Shown piece by piece: positions 1 through 4,893 of a stretch of 6,146 bases of DNA. Numbering within the stretch: the stretch's first letter is position 1; every line of letters starts with the position of its first letter. Origin of the DNA: Gordonia sp. (in: high G+C Gram-positive bacteria) (GTDB taxonomy: Bacteria; Actinomycetota; Actinomycetes; Mycobacteriales; Mycobacteriaceae); contig JASLJL010000025.1 of assembly GCA_030152405.1 (NCBI GenBank), forward strand, positions 1 through 6,146. Direction: 5' to 3'. The notes below the pieces were generated by a model. It saw only the letters and a list, made by a program, of their open reading frames with translations, was not told where the DNA came from and ran no database searches. The position numbers and the translations under genes were made by a program.

Positions 1-2
1 CG

Positions 3-68
3 TGGTCGCAGGAGTCGTTCCAGGTCGAGATCGCTCGACTCGCGAATTCAGGAAACGGAGGCCGATGA
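3..68 (+). CDS. 3' end of an unidentified upstream gene (partial)
   Basis: Frame 3 is open from the window edge to a TGA at 66-68 and would encode the last 21 residues of a protein, ending in LANSGNGGR. The first ten codons all end in G or C, as expected for a coding frame in this genome, whereas the competing upstream extension of the oxygenase in frame 2 has a poor third-position GC pattern. The stop overlaps an ATG at 65-67 (ATGA) and touches the ATG at 68, so the gene is probably co-transcribed and perhaps translationally coupled with the oxygenase. The tail is too short to identify. A reductase, ferredoxin or dehydrogenase of the same catabolic operon would be plausible but is not shown. 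Confidence 0.5.
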   Translation, partial: WSQESFQVEIARLANSGNGGR

Positions 69-1099
69 TGGCCCGCGTCTACAGCCCGGGCGCTCTGTCC
101 GCCGACGACATCTTCGCCACCGGCATGCGTGACCAGTGGCATGCCGTGTGCCCGTCCGACTGGATCGAACGGGGCGCAATCCGGAAACTCGAACGGCTCG
201 GCGAGCAGTGGGTGCTGTTCCGTCAGTCCGACGGCGAGGTGCGGATGCTCGCCGACCGCTGTCCCCACCGTGGTGCGCCGTTGTCGCAGGGCATGCACCT
301 CGGCGACCGCATCGCCTGCCAGTACCACGGCGTCCAGGTGGGCGGCGACGGAACCGTGCTCGCGGTGCCCGGCATGCCGGGATGCAACCTCGAAGGGAAG
401 AAGCTGGTCAGGAGCCTTCCGATCCGTGAGATCGGCGGAGCGATCCTGGCGTGGTTCGGCACCGATCCCGAGGCCGAGCCGGGACCTCTCGAGGTCCCCG
501 AGCGGCTCAGCGACGACGGCATCTCCGCGTTCCTCTGCTATGTGGAGTGGGACGCTCCATGGCGCTTCGCCCTGGAGAATCTGCTGGACCCGATGCACGG
601 AGCATTCCTCCACCACGAGTCGCACTCGATGGCGGGTGGCGCGACCTCGGCGCGTTTCCGCATCCGGGAGACCGACCGCGGCTTCTTCTTCGAGAAGACC
701 GATCAGCGCGGCGTGAACTTCGACTGGGTCGAGTTCTGTCGCACCGGTGTCGACTGGGTGGACCTGGAGATCCCGTACCCGGCCACCGCGGGTCCCGGCG
801 GATCGTTCGGCATCGTCGGCATGGCGACACCGATCGACGCGAACAAGACGGCCACGTTCTTCTGGCGATACCGCAGGGTGAGCGGCTGGGAGCGCGATGT
901 GTGGCGCTTCCTCTACAAGACGACGCTGGAGGCCCGTCACTGGGCGGTCCTGGAGCAGGACCGCGTCATGCTCGAACACATGGCGTCCGACGCCGACCAG
1001 GCCGAGAACCTCTATCAGCACGATCTCGGTGTGATTCGACTGCGCAGGATGTACCGCAATCAAGCCGAAGAGCAGGCGAAACGACTCGCCGACGCGTGA
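68..1099 (+). CDS. Rieske non-heme iron oxygenase, alpha (catalytic) subunit
   Basis: This is a cytoplasmic ring-hydroxylating or O-demethylating oxygenase of 343 residues. The N-terminal Rieske domain (about residues 22-130) carries both [2Fe-2S] ligand pairs: CPHRGAPLSQG with Cys65 and His67, and CQYHG with Cys84 and His87. The catalytic domain has the mononuclear iron motif ENLLDPMHGAFLH, with Asp174 as the likely electron-transfer bridge and His177 and His182 as ligands. Asp298 in EQDRVMLE is the probable third ligand. The length fits the short alpha subunits of the phthalate/vanillate oxygenase type, which usually work with a separate reductase; none is seen here. GGAGG at 57-61 lies 6 nt before ATG 68 and only 3 nt before ATG 65, so I prefer 68. 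The substrate cannot be read from the sequence. The frame also stays open upstream to position 2, but that stretch does not look coding. Confidence 0.9.
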   Translation: MARVYSPGALSADDIFATGMRDQWHAVCPSDWIERGAIRKLERLGEQWVLFRQSDGEVRMLADRCPHRGAPLSQGMHLGDRIACQYHGVQVGGDGTVLAVPGMPGCNLEGKKLVRSLPIREIGGAILAWFGTDPEAEPGPLEVPERLSDDGISAFLCYVEWDAPWRFALENLLDPMHGAFLHHESHSMAGGATSARFRIRETDRGFFFEKTDQRGVNFDWVEFCRTGVDWVDLEIPYPATAGPGGSFGIVGMATPIDANKTATFFWRYRRVSGWERDVWRFLYKTTLEARHWAVLEQDRVMLEHMASDADQAENLYQHDLGVIRLRRMYRNQAEEQAKRLADA

Positions 1100-1103
1100 C
1101 ACG

Positions 1104-1149
1104 GACGAGAACGCGGCCGCCGGGAGAATCCGGCGGCCGCGTCGTCGTC
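1104..1149. terminator. Strong GC-rich hairpin, probable bidirectional terminator
   Basis: The arms ACGCGGCCGCCGG (1111-1123) and CCGGCGGCCGCGT (1130-1142) form a perfect 13-bp stem around a 6-nt loop, GAGAAT. Past a 2x2 internal mismatch, GACGA (1104-1108) and TCGTC (1145-1149) add five more pairs. It lies between two converging stop codons (1099 and 1163), where a shared terminator is expected. There is no real T-tract on either side, as is common for actinobacterial hairpins. Confidence 0.75.
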
Positions 1150-1162
1150 TGATGTCTGGTTG

Positions 1163-1702
1163 TCAGGCCGAATCGGGCTCGTCCAGCCGATTCTCGGCGT
1201 CGGTGATGGACGACTCCAGAGCCCGGAGCAGTCGTGCGAGCTGCTTCTGGTCGGTGTCATTCAAGGACTCGAGCAGGGTGAGTTCGTTCTGGAAATGAGC
1301 GGTGGCCGCGTCGTCGATCACCTGGAGTCCCGTGGTGGTCAGACAGACGTAGACGACACGGCGATCATCGGCGTCGCGCTGGCGCTCGACCAATCCGGAC
1401 TTCTCCAGGCGATCGACGCGCAGCGTGACACCACCGGTCGTGACGAGCATGGTTCGGGCCAACTCGGTGGAGGTCATCCGGAACGGCGGGCCGGACCGGC
1501 GGAGCGCGGCGAGCACGTCGAACGACGCCGTGTTCAGGTCGTACTGGGCGAACAGTGTCGACATGGACGACTGGTACCGCAGGTAGGTGCGATGAAGCCG
1601 GCCGAACACCTCGAGGGCCGACACGTCCAGCGTCGGCCGCTCCTGCGCCCACTGCGCGATCGCGTGGTCGACGGCATCCGGTGGTAGGTGATGCTCGGTC
1701 AC
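1163..1702 (-). CDS. MarR-family transcriptional regulator
   Basis: A 179-residue winged-helix DNA-binding protein, probably a dimer. The N-terminal segment DAVDHAIAQWAQERPTLDVS, then the dimerisation helix, is typical of a large actinobacterial MarR subgroup. The helix-turn-helix lies at about residues 60-103 (TSTELARTM, then the recognition helix around TTGGVTLRVDRLEKSG), followed by a wing with DADDRRVVYVCLT (110-122). I chose the GTG at 1700-1702 because AAGGG (1711-1715) precedes it by 8 nt and because family members usually begin just before the DAVD segment. A GTG at 1745-1747, overlapping the stop of the ridA-like gene (GTGA), would add 15 residues but has no clear ribosome-binding site. 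The gene is downstream of and co-directional with the ridA-like gene, suggesting one operon and autoregulation. The ligand is unknown; residue Cys120 lies in the wing strand. Confidence 0.88.
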   Translation of the reverse strand: MTEHHLPPDAVDHAIAQWAQERPTLDVSALEVFGRLHRTYLRYQSSMSTLFAQYDLNTASFDVLAALRRSGPPFRMTSTELARTMLVTTGGVTLRVDRLEKSGLVERQRDADDRRVVYVCLTTTGLQVIDDAATAHFQNELTLLESLNDTDQKQLARLLRALESSITDAENRLDEPDSA

Positions 1703-1743
1703 TCGCTCATCCCTTCGGGTCGTGATGTCGGCCGACGCCTCGA

Positions 1744-2109
1744 TCACGAGTGATCGGAGGTGACGGCTATCGCGTCGATCTCCACAGTCGCACCGTACGG
1801 AAGCGCACTCACTTCGAGGAAGGTGCGGGCAGGCCGCGGGGCGGCGAACATGCGCTCGAACTGTCGGTTCGCTTCTTCTCGCAGCGAGAGGTCGGTCACG
1901 AAGTAGGTCAGTTTTACCACGTCGGAGAGTGTTGCTCCGGCGGTGGCCAGTCGGTCGCTCATTCGGTCGACGGCTGCGTCCAGCGCCTCCTCCCGGCCGG
2001 AAACGGGCTGGTAGTCGACGTCGACCGACAACGCGCCGGACACGTAGACGTGATCGCCCGCCCGGTACGCGGGACTGTACGGATGGTTGGCTGACGTGGT
2101 CGTGGTCAT
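1744..2109 (-). CDS. RidA (YjgF/YER057c/UK114) family protein
   Basis: A 121-residue protein, the normal length for the family, whose members form cytoplasmic trimers. Canonical RidA hydrolyses reactive enamine/imine intermediates released by PLP enzymes such as threonine dehydratase. The family signature is present near the C-terminus: RPARTFLEVSALPYGATVEI, with Arg95 matching the substrate-carboxylate-binding Arg of E. coli RidA and Glu110 matching its conserved acidic residue. The early YVSGALSVD segment (22-30) matches the family's first conserved block, although canonical RidA has SGQ where this protein has SGA, so it may belong to a divergent Rid subgroup with another substrate. It is the first gene of a two-gene unit with the MarR regulator, whose start overlaps or closely follows its stop. 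The start is an ATG at 2107-2109; the ribosome-binding site is weak (GAGAG, a few bases upstream). Confidence 0.88.
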   Translation of the reverse strand: MTTTTSANHPYSPAYRAGDHVYVSGALSVDVDYQPVSGREEALDAAVDRMSDRLATAGATLSDVVKLTYFVTDLSLREEANRQFERMFAAPRPARTFLEVSALPYGATVEIDAIAVTSDHS

Positions 2110-2142
2110 GTCGCTCTCGATCTGCTCGGGGATTCTCCCTTT

Positions 2143-2170
2143 AGTTTAGTCCTCAATTACTTGATTGCAA
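2143..2170 (-). promoter_or_regulatory. Probable promoter of the ridA-marR unit
   Basis: Reading the minus strand, TTGCAA (2170-2165) as -35 and TAAACT (2148-2143) as -10 are separated by 16 nt. Transcription would start near 2136, giving a leader of about 27 nt before the ATG at 2109. The region is clearly AT-richer than the flanking genes. Confidence 0.5.
2154..2167. promoter_or_regulatory. Candidate MarR operator (imperfect palindrome)
   Basis: CAATTACTTGATTG is an imperfect inverted repeat with perfect CAAT/ATTG arms and 10 of 14 positions symmetric. It overlaps the proposed -35 and sits in the spacer of the ridA-marR promoter, so a MarR dimer bound there would block transcription. It is also upstream of the divergent hydrolase promoter and could affect it. 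The assignment to this MarR protein is inferred from position. Confidence 0.4.
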
Positions 2171-2189
2171 GGTTTTCTGGTGGTGGGGC

Positions 2190-2217
2190 TTGACGCAGAG
2201 CAGGAGAGATGTAGGTT
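2190..2217 (+). promoter_or_regulatory. Probable promoter of the secreted hydrolase gene
   Basis: TTGACG (2190-2195) is a good -35 and TAGGTT (2212-2217) a plausible -10, with a 16-nt spacer. The start of transcription would be near 2224, leaving a leader of about 40 nt that contains the ribosome-binding site at 2251-2257. A small inverted repeat, GATTG/CAATC (2231-2245), lies within that leader. Confidence 0.45.
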
Positions 2218-2250
2218 TCATACAAAACAAGATTGTGGATCAATCGATCT

Positions 2251-2257
2251 AAGGGAG
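2251..2257 (+). promoter_or_regulatory. Ribosome-binding site fixing the hydrolase start
   Basis: AAGGGAG lies 6 nt before the GTG at 2264-2266 and decides the start. The frame is open further upstream to a TTG at 2165, and an ATG follows at 2285, but neither has a comparable site. Confidence 0.7.
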
Positions 2258-2263
2258 CCCAGT

Positions 2264-3133
2264 GTGATCAAACGCATACGCACAATGAGATTCGGGGCGG
2301 TTCTGGCCTCGGTGATTGTGGCGACCGGGCTCGCTCCCGTGGTCGCACACGCTGACAAGGCCGCCGCCGTCCGATACGTCAATCTCGGCGACAGTTACTC
2401 TGCGGGTTCCGGCGTGCTTCCGTTGGCGCAACGCACGTCGCTCCCGTGCATGCAGTCGACCGGCAACTTCGCTCACGTTCTCGCGACGAGGGGTGGGTAT
2501 CGCCTGACCGATGTCAGCTGTGGAGGAGCCACCACGGACGACTTCTTCCTGGCGCAGAGCCGCGGCGTGAAGCCGCAGCTCAGGGCGCTTAACCGGAGGG
2601 TCGACATCGTGACCTTCGCGATCGGTGGCAACGACGAGAACGTCTTCGGCGGCACGATCGTGAAATGTGTGGCCGCGGGCGTCGAGTCGGGCATGAAGGG
2701 CTCGCCGTGTGAGGACCGCAATGCGACGACCGTCATCCGCACGATCCGCGACAAGACGTACCCGAAGCTGGTGCGGGCGATGAAGGCCATTCGCTCCGCG
2801 GCGCCGAACGCGAGGGTGCTCGCGTTGAACTACCCGTGGATCACGCCCGATTCGAACGCCTCGTGCCCCGGTATGCCGATCGCCCCGGCGGACGGGCGGT
2901 TTACTCACCGTGTCCAGGCCGAGCTGAACGGCGCCATCGCGCGAGCTGCGGCGCTTACCGGTGTGACTCTCGTCGACGTCGCGGCGGCGTCGACCGGTCA
3001 CGACGCCTGCAAGCCTGCGGGCGTTCGGTGGGTGGAGCCTTTGCTGACAACCGTCCAGCCGGTGCCCGTGCATCCGAACTCGCTCGGTGAGCGGAGGATG
3101 TCTGAGGTCGTCGCACGGGTGCTCGCGAACTGA
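2264..3133 (+). CDS. Secreted SGNH/GDSL-family lipase or esterase
   Basis: A 289-residue exported hydrolase. Basic residues KRIRTMR are followed by a hydrophobic stretch (about 10-27) and a signal-peptidase site at AHA|D (after residue 30). The mature protein opens with the GDSL block VNLGDSYSAGSGV, with Ser44 as nucleophile; Gly87/Gly88 in SCGGATT provide the second block, IGGND (120-124) holds the oxyanion Asn123, and VHPNSLGER contains the catalytic His270. The six cysteines, at 62, 86, 135, 149, 201 and 249, fit the three disulfides known in Streptomyces secreted SGNH lipases. The usual Asp three residues before the His is replaced by Val267, suggesting a Ser-His dyad. Likely substrates are acyl esters outside the membrane (lipids, or cell-envelope esters), but specificity cannot be read. 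It diverges from ridA-marR and converges tail to tail with the OhrR-like gene. Confidence 0.9.
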   Translation: MIKRIRTMRFGAVLASVIVATGLAPVVAHADKAAAVRYVNLGDSYSAGSGVLPLAQRTSLPCMQSTGNFAHVLATRGGYRLTDVSCGGATTDDFFLAQSRGVKPQLRALNRRVDIVTFAIGGNDENVFGGTIVKCVAAGVESGMKGSPCEDRNATTVIRTIRDKTYPKLVRAMKAIRSAAPNARVLALNYPWITPDSNASCPGMPIAPADGRFTHRVQAELNGAIARAAALTGVTLVDVAAASTGHDACKPAGVRWVEPLLTTVQPVPVHPNSLGERRMSEVVARVLAN

Positions 3134-3136
3134 CGG

Positions 3137-3592
3137 TCAGGCGCTGTCCGCGCGGAGTGCGGCGGCGTTGACCTTGGTCAGAACGGCGTGGAGCTCTTCC
3201 AGGTCGGAGAGCTCCACCCCGAGGGCGTCGACGATCTGCCCGGGGATTGCGAGCGCCTCGTCTCGCAGCGTGGCGCCTGCGTCGGTGAGGACGATCTCGA
3301 CGATGCGCTCATCGTCGACGTTGCGCCTGCGGGTGATGAGTCCGTTCGTCTCGAGACGCTTGAGGAGTGGGGAGAGCGTCGCCGAGTCAAGTTGAAGCAA
3401 TCGTCCGATTTCCTTGACCGGCAGGGGCGAATCCTCCCAGAGCGCCAGCATCACCAAGTACTGGGGATGAGTCAGTCCGAGTGGGTCGAGGACGCGACGG
3501 TAGATCTTGAGTACCGAGCGGTTCGCGACGGCGAGTGCGAAGCAGACCTGGCGATGCAGGAGAAGTGGGTTGCCGTCGATCTCGGTGTTCAT
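3137..3592 (-). CDS. ohrR: OhrR-like MarR-family regulator (one-cysteine redox sensor)
   Basis: A 151-residue winged-helix regulator. The N-terminal part, RQVCFALAVANRSVLKIYRR then LDPLGLTHPQYLVMLALWE, closely follows OhrR. In that family the N-terminal Cys is oxidised by organic hydroperoxides and the dimer leaves DNA; here it is Cys17, the only cysteine, so this is the one-Cys type. Tyr31 matches the conserved Tyr29 of B. subtilis OhrR, but the other two Cys-interacting tyrosines (Tyr19 and Tyr40 there) appear as Ala21 and His42. The recognition helix is at about 69-82 (SATLSPLLKRLETNG) and the wing at 88-103. I chose ATG 3590-3592 because a -10 element is placed for transcription to begin exactly there; a GTG at 3596-3598 would add two residues. 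No ohr peroxidase gene is adjacent. The divergent neighbour is a small membrane protein, and the shared intergenic region is full of palindromes. Confidence 0.85.
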   Translation of the reverse strand: MNTEIDGNPLLLHRQVCFALAVANRSVLKIYRRVLDPLGLTHPQYLVMLALWEDSPLPVKEIGRLLQLDSATLSPLLKRLETNGLITRRRNVDDERIVEIVLTDAGATLRDEALAIPGQIVDALGVELSDLEELHAVLTKVNAAALRADSA

Positions 3593-3598
3593 GGCCAC

Positions 3599-3604
3599 AG
3601 TCTA
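3599..3604 (-). promoter_or_regulatory. -10 element of a leaderless ohrR promoter
   Basis: On the minus strand TAGACT is followed by six bases, GTGGCC, and then ATG at 3592-3590. With normal -10 geometry the first transcribed base is the A of that ATG. No Shine-Dalgarno sequence precedes it. The likely -35 region falls inside the palindrome at 3618-3636, so a bound regulator would exclude RNA polymerase. Confidence 0.5.
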
Positions 3605-3617
3605 TTCGATTCGGTCG

Positions 3618-3636
3618 TGCGCTATTGAATAGCGCA
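3618..3636. promoter_or_regulatory. Perfect 19-bp palindrome, probable OhrR operator 1
   Basis: TGCGCTATTGAATAGCGCA is perfectly symmetric around G3627. It overlaps the -35 region of the leaderless ohrR promoter, which suits autorepression. Size and symmetry fit a MarR/OhrR dimer; the AT-rich TATTGAATA centre resembles the general form of OhrR sites, though the GC-rich flanks differ from the Bacillus TACAATT-type consensus. Confidence 0.7.
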
Positions 3637-3644
3637 AACGTTCG

Positions 3645-3663
3645 TGCAATATTGAATAGCGCG
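3645..3663. promoter_or_regulatory. Second, imperfect operator copy (operator 2)
   Basis: TGCAATATTGAATAGCGCG matches operator 1 at 16 of 19 positions, with the left arm degraded (AA for GC) and the last base changed. Its centre is 27 bp from that of operator 1, about two and a half helical turns. It is closer to the DUF5313 gene and may control that promoter. Confidence 0.6.
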
Positions 3664-3668
3664 CTATT
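3655..3668. repeat. Overlapping 14-bp palindrome made of the same half-sites
   Basis: AATAGCGCGCTATT is perfectly symmetric. It joins the right half of operator 2 (AATAGCGC) to a further GCGCTATT half-site at 3661-3668, in the opposite arrangement to operator 1. It may be a third binding site or the remnant of one. Confidence 0.5.
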
Positions 3669-3696
3669 GGAATCGACGTACGTGGAGGACCCGGTC

Positions 3697-4086
3697 ATGA
3701 GCTCCCGCCCCAACCCGTTTCAGTGGATCGCCTACGCGTACGGCGCCAAGCTGCCCGACTCGAAACTCGACTGGGTTCAGAACGATCTCACCGGGCGCTT
3801 CGCCACGCCTCGGCATCTGCTGCGGGCGCAGTTCTGTTTCCTACCCATCTATCTGGCCTTCTATTTCGGATTCGGCGGCGAGTGGTGGATTCGGGCGCTG
3901 ATGGTGCTGCTCGCGGCGATCTTGGCCTTCGTCTACTCGGTCTCGTACAAGGATCAGAACCGAGTGCGTCGCCTGCAGCAGCACGGTTTGGGGAACTCGC
4001 CGCTCACCGTGCGCCAGCTCGCCGAGGCCGCCGCCGCTCGGGAGAGGTACGAGGCCGTGTACGCCGAGCGTCGCACCCAGACGTAA
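3697..4086 (+). CDS. DUF5313-like small membrane protein
   Basis: A 129-residue protein of unknown function resembling the DUF5313 family, which I associate with mycobacteria and their relatives. The N-terminus SSRPNPFQWIAYAYGAKLPD, then DWVQNDLTG and PRHLLR, is the part I recognise. Two hydrophobic helices follow, at about residues 41-59 and 64-82, joined by a short GGEWW turn. A basic segment, YKDQNRVRRLQQHGL (84-98), and an Ala/Glu/Arg-rich probably helical tail complete it. By the positive-inside rule the Arg-rich segments on both sides suggest both ends are cytoplasmic. GGAGG (3684-3688) lies 8 nt before the ATG at 3697. It diverges from ohrR and shares its operator region, so peroxide- or redox-linked control is likely but inferred. 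Confidence 0.82.
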   Translation: MSSRPNPFQWIAYAYGAKLPDSKLDWVQNDLTGRFATPRHLLRAQFCFLPIYLAFYFGFGGEWWIRALMVLLAAILAFVYSVSYKDQNRVRRLQQHGLGNSPLTVRQLAEAAAARERYEAVYAERRTQT

Positions 4087-4110
4087 TCGACGAGGATCGT
4101 GACCGCCGAC

Positions 4111-4149
4111 ACCGCATTTCTGACAACGTCTGTTCTCACACAATGCGGT
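4111..4149. repeat. 8-bp perfect inverted repeat with a 23-nt loop
   Basis: ACCGCATT (4111-4118) and AATGCGGT (4142-4149) are exact reverse complements in the gap between the DUF5313 gene and the ABC gene. It could be a weak terminator for the first or a spaced operator for the second. The large loop and absence of a T-tract leave the role open. The rest of the 108-nt gap holds only the promoter described below. Confidence 0.5.
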
Positions 4150-4181
4150 ACGTCTGAATCGTGACGGGCCGCCATCGGCGC

Positions 4182-4187
4182 TAGTGT
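4182..4187 (+). promoter_or_regulatory. -10 element of a leaderless promoter for the ABC gene
   Basis: TAGTGT is followed by seven bases (CCCAGGC) and the ATG at 4195, so transcription would begin at or one base before the start codon. No ribosome-binding site is present. The spacing matches the common leaderless arrangement of actinobacteria. A weak -35 may lie around 4159-4166 (TCGTGACG). Confidence 0.55.
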
Positions 4188-4194
4188 CCCAGGC

Positions 4195-4893
4195 ATGACC
4201 AACGCTCCAGGCTCGGCAGTCGTCGCACGCGGGATCACGCAACGTGGGCCGTGGGGGCCGGTGTACGGCCCGATCGACCTCGACATCCCCGCAGGCGGGC
4301 TCACGATCCTTCGTGGGCCGGCCGGTTCGGGACGCACGGCGCTCCTGATGACGCTGGCGGGGCGGATGAAGAACAAGACCGGCGACCTGTCGGTGTTCGG
4401 GGAGCACACCGCCAAGGCGATCTTCAAGATCGCGGGGCTTGCCGCCGTCGACGAGCTCGACTCCGTTTACAACGCTGTCCGCGTCGTCGACCTGATCACC
4501 GAGCAGATTCGATGGGACGCGCCCTGGTACCGACTGATCGGTAAGGCGGACGCCGACGCGGCGGAGCACGTCTGCCGACCGGTCTTCGGTGATCTCCCGC
4601 TGCCGGACCTCGACACGTATGTCGACGACCTCTCCGAGCTCGACCGAATGCTGCTTCGGATCGCGCTCGCCAACACGAGGCGCCCTCCGCTCCTGGTGGT
4701 CGGCAGTGTCGACCAGGTCACCAGCAATGAGAACCACGAAGTGCTGGTCCGACGACTGGCCGAACTGGGACGCAGTCAGACGGTCGTCACGTCCACTGTG
4801 AACCCGCTGCCCGACGACGCGGGTCACCGTCTTGTCATAGAGGTCCCGAATCTCACCCACGATCAGCTCGTCACCGGAGAGGGGCAGCACTGA
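4195..4893 (+). CDS. ABC-type nucleotide-binding protein with degenerate catalytic motifs
   Basis: A 232-residue protein with the order and length of an ABC ATPase. The P-loop is GPAGSGRT (41-48), in which Arg47 replaces the invariant Lys. The signature region is LSELD (146-150) instead of LSGGQ, but is followed by the family-like RMLLRIALA. The Walker B strand, RPPLLVVGSVDQV, has Gly170 and Ser171 where Asp and the catalytic Glu are expected, and the switch-His position in VVTSTVNP is Thr201. No clear Q-loop glutamine follows the P-loop region (AAVDELD). Nucleotide binding is possible, but ordinary hydrolysis seems unlikely. Its stop overlaps the start of the YhgE/Pip gene (TGATG), so the two are translated together and probably form one membrane complex. 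The frame is intact with no sign of pseudogene decay. Confidence 0.85.
   Translation: MTNAPGSAVVARGITQRGPWGPVYGPIDLDIPAGGLTILRGPAGSGRTALLMTLAGRMKNKTGDLSVFGEHTAKAIFKIAGLAAVDELDSVYNAVRVVDLITEQIRWDAPWYRLIGKADADAAEHVCRPVFGDLPLPDLDTYVDDLSELDRMLLRIALANTRRPPLLVVGSVDQVTSNENHEVLVRRLAELGRSQTVVTSTVNPLPDDAGHRLVIEVPNLTHDQLVTGEGQH

Noticed and set aside
451..1152. Overlapping plus-strand open frame of 233 codons within the oxygenase
   Set aside because: It shares sequence with the well-supported Rieske protein, is Arg/Gly-rich and would run through the terminator hairpin.
1160..1687. Plus-strand open frame opposite the MarR gene
   Set aside because: The minus-strand frame has a clear winged-helix domain; the plus-strand product has none.
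2210..2263. Possible riboswitch or small RNA in the AT-richer leader of the hydrolase
   Set aside because: Only one 5-bp inverted repeat is visible in a short leader; no known riboswitch core could be recognised.
2249..3073. Open frame of 274 codons on the minus strand
   Set aside because: It is the antisense shadow of the SGNH hydrolase; the product is rich in Arg and His with no motif.
3841..4890. Open frame of 349 codons on the minus strand
   Set aside because: It runs antisense across two well-supported genes and their promoter gap, and its product is low-complexity and resembles no family.
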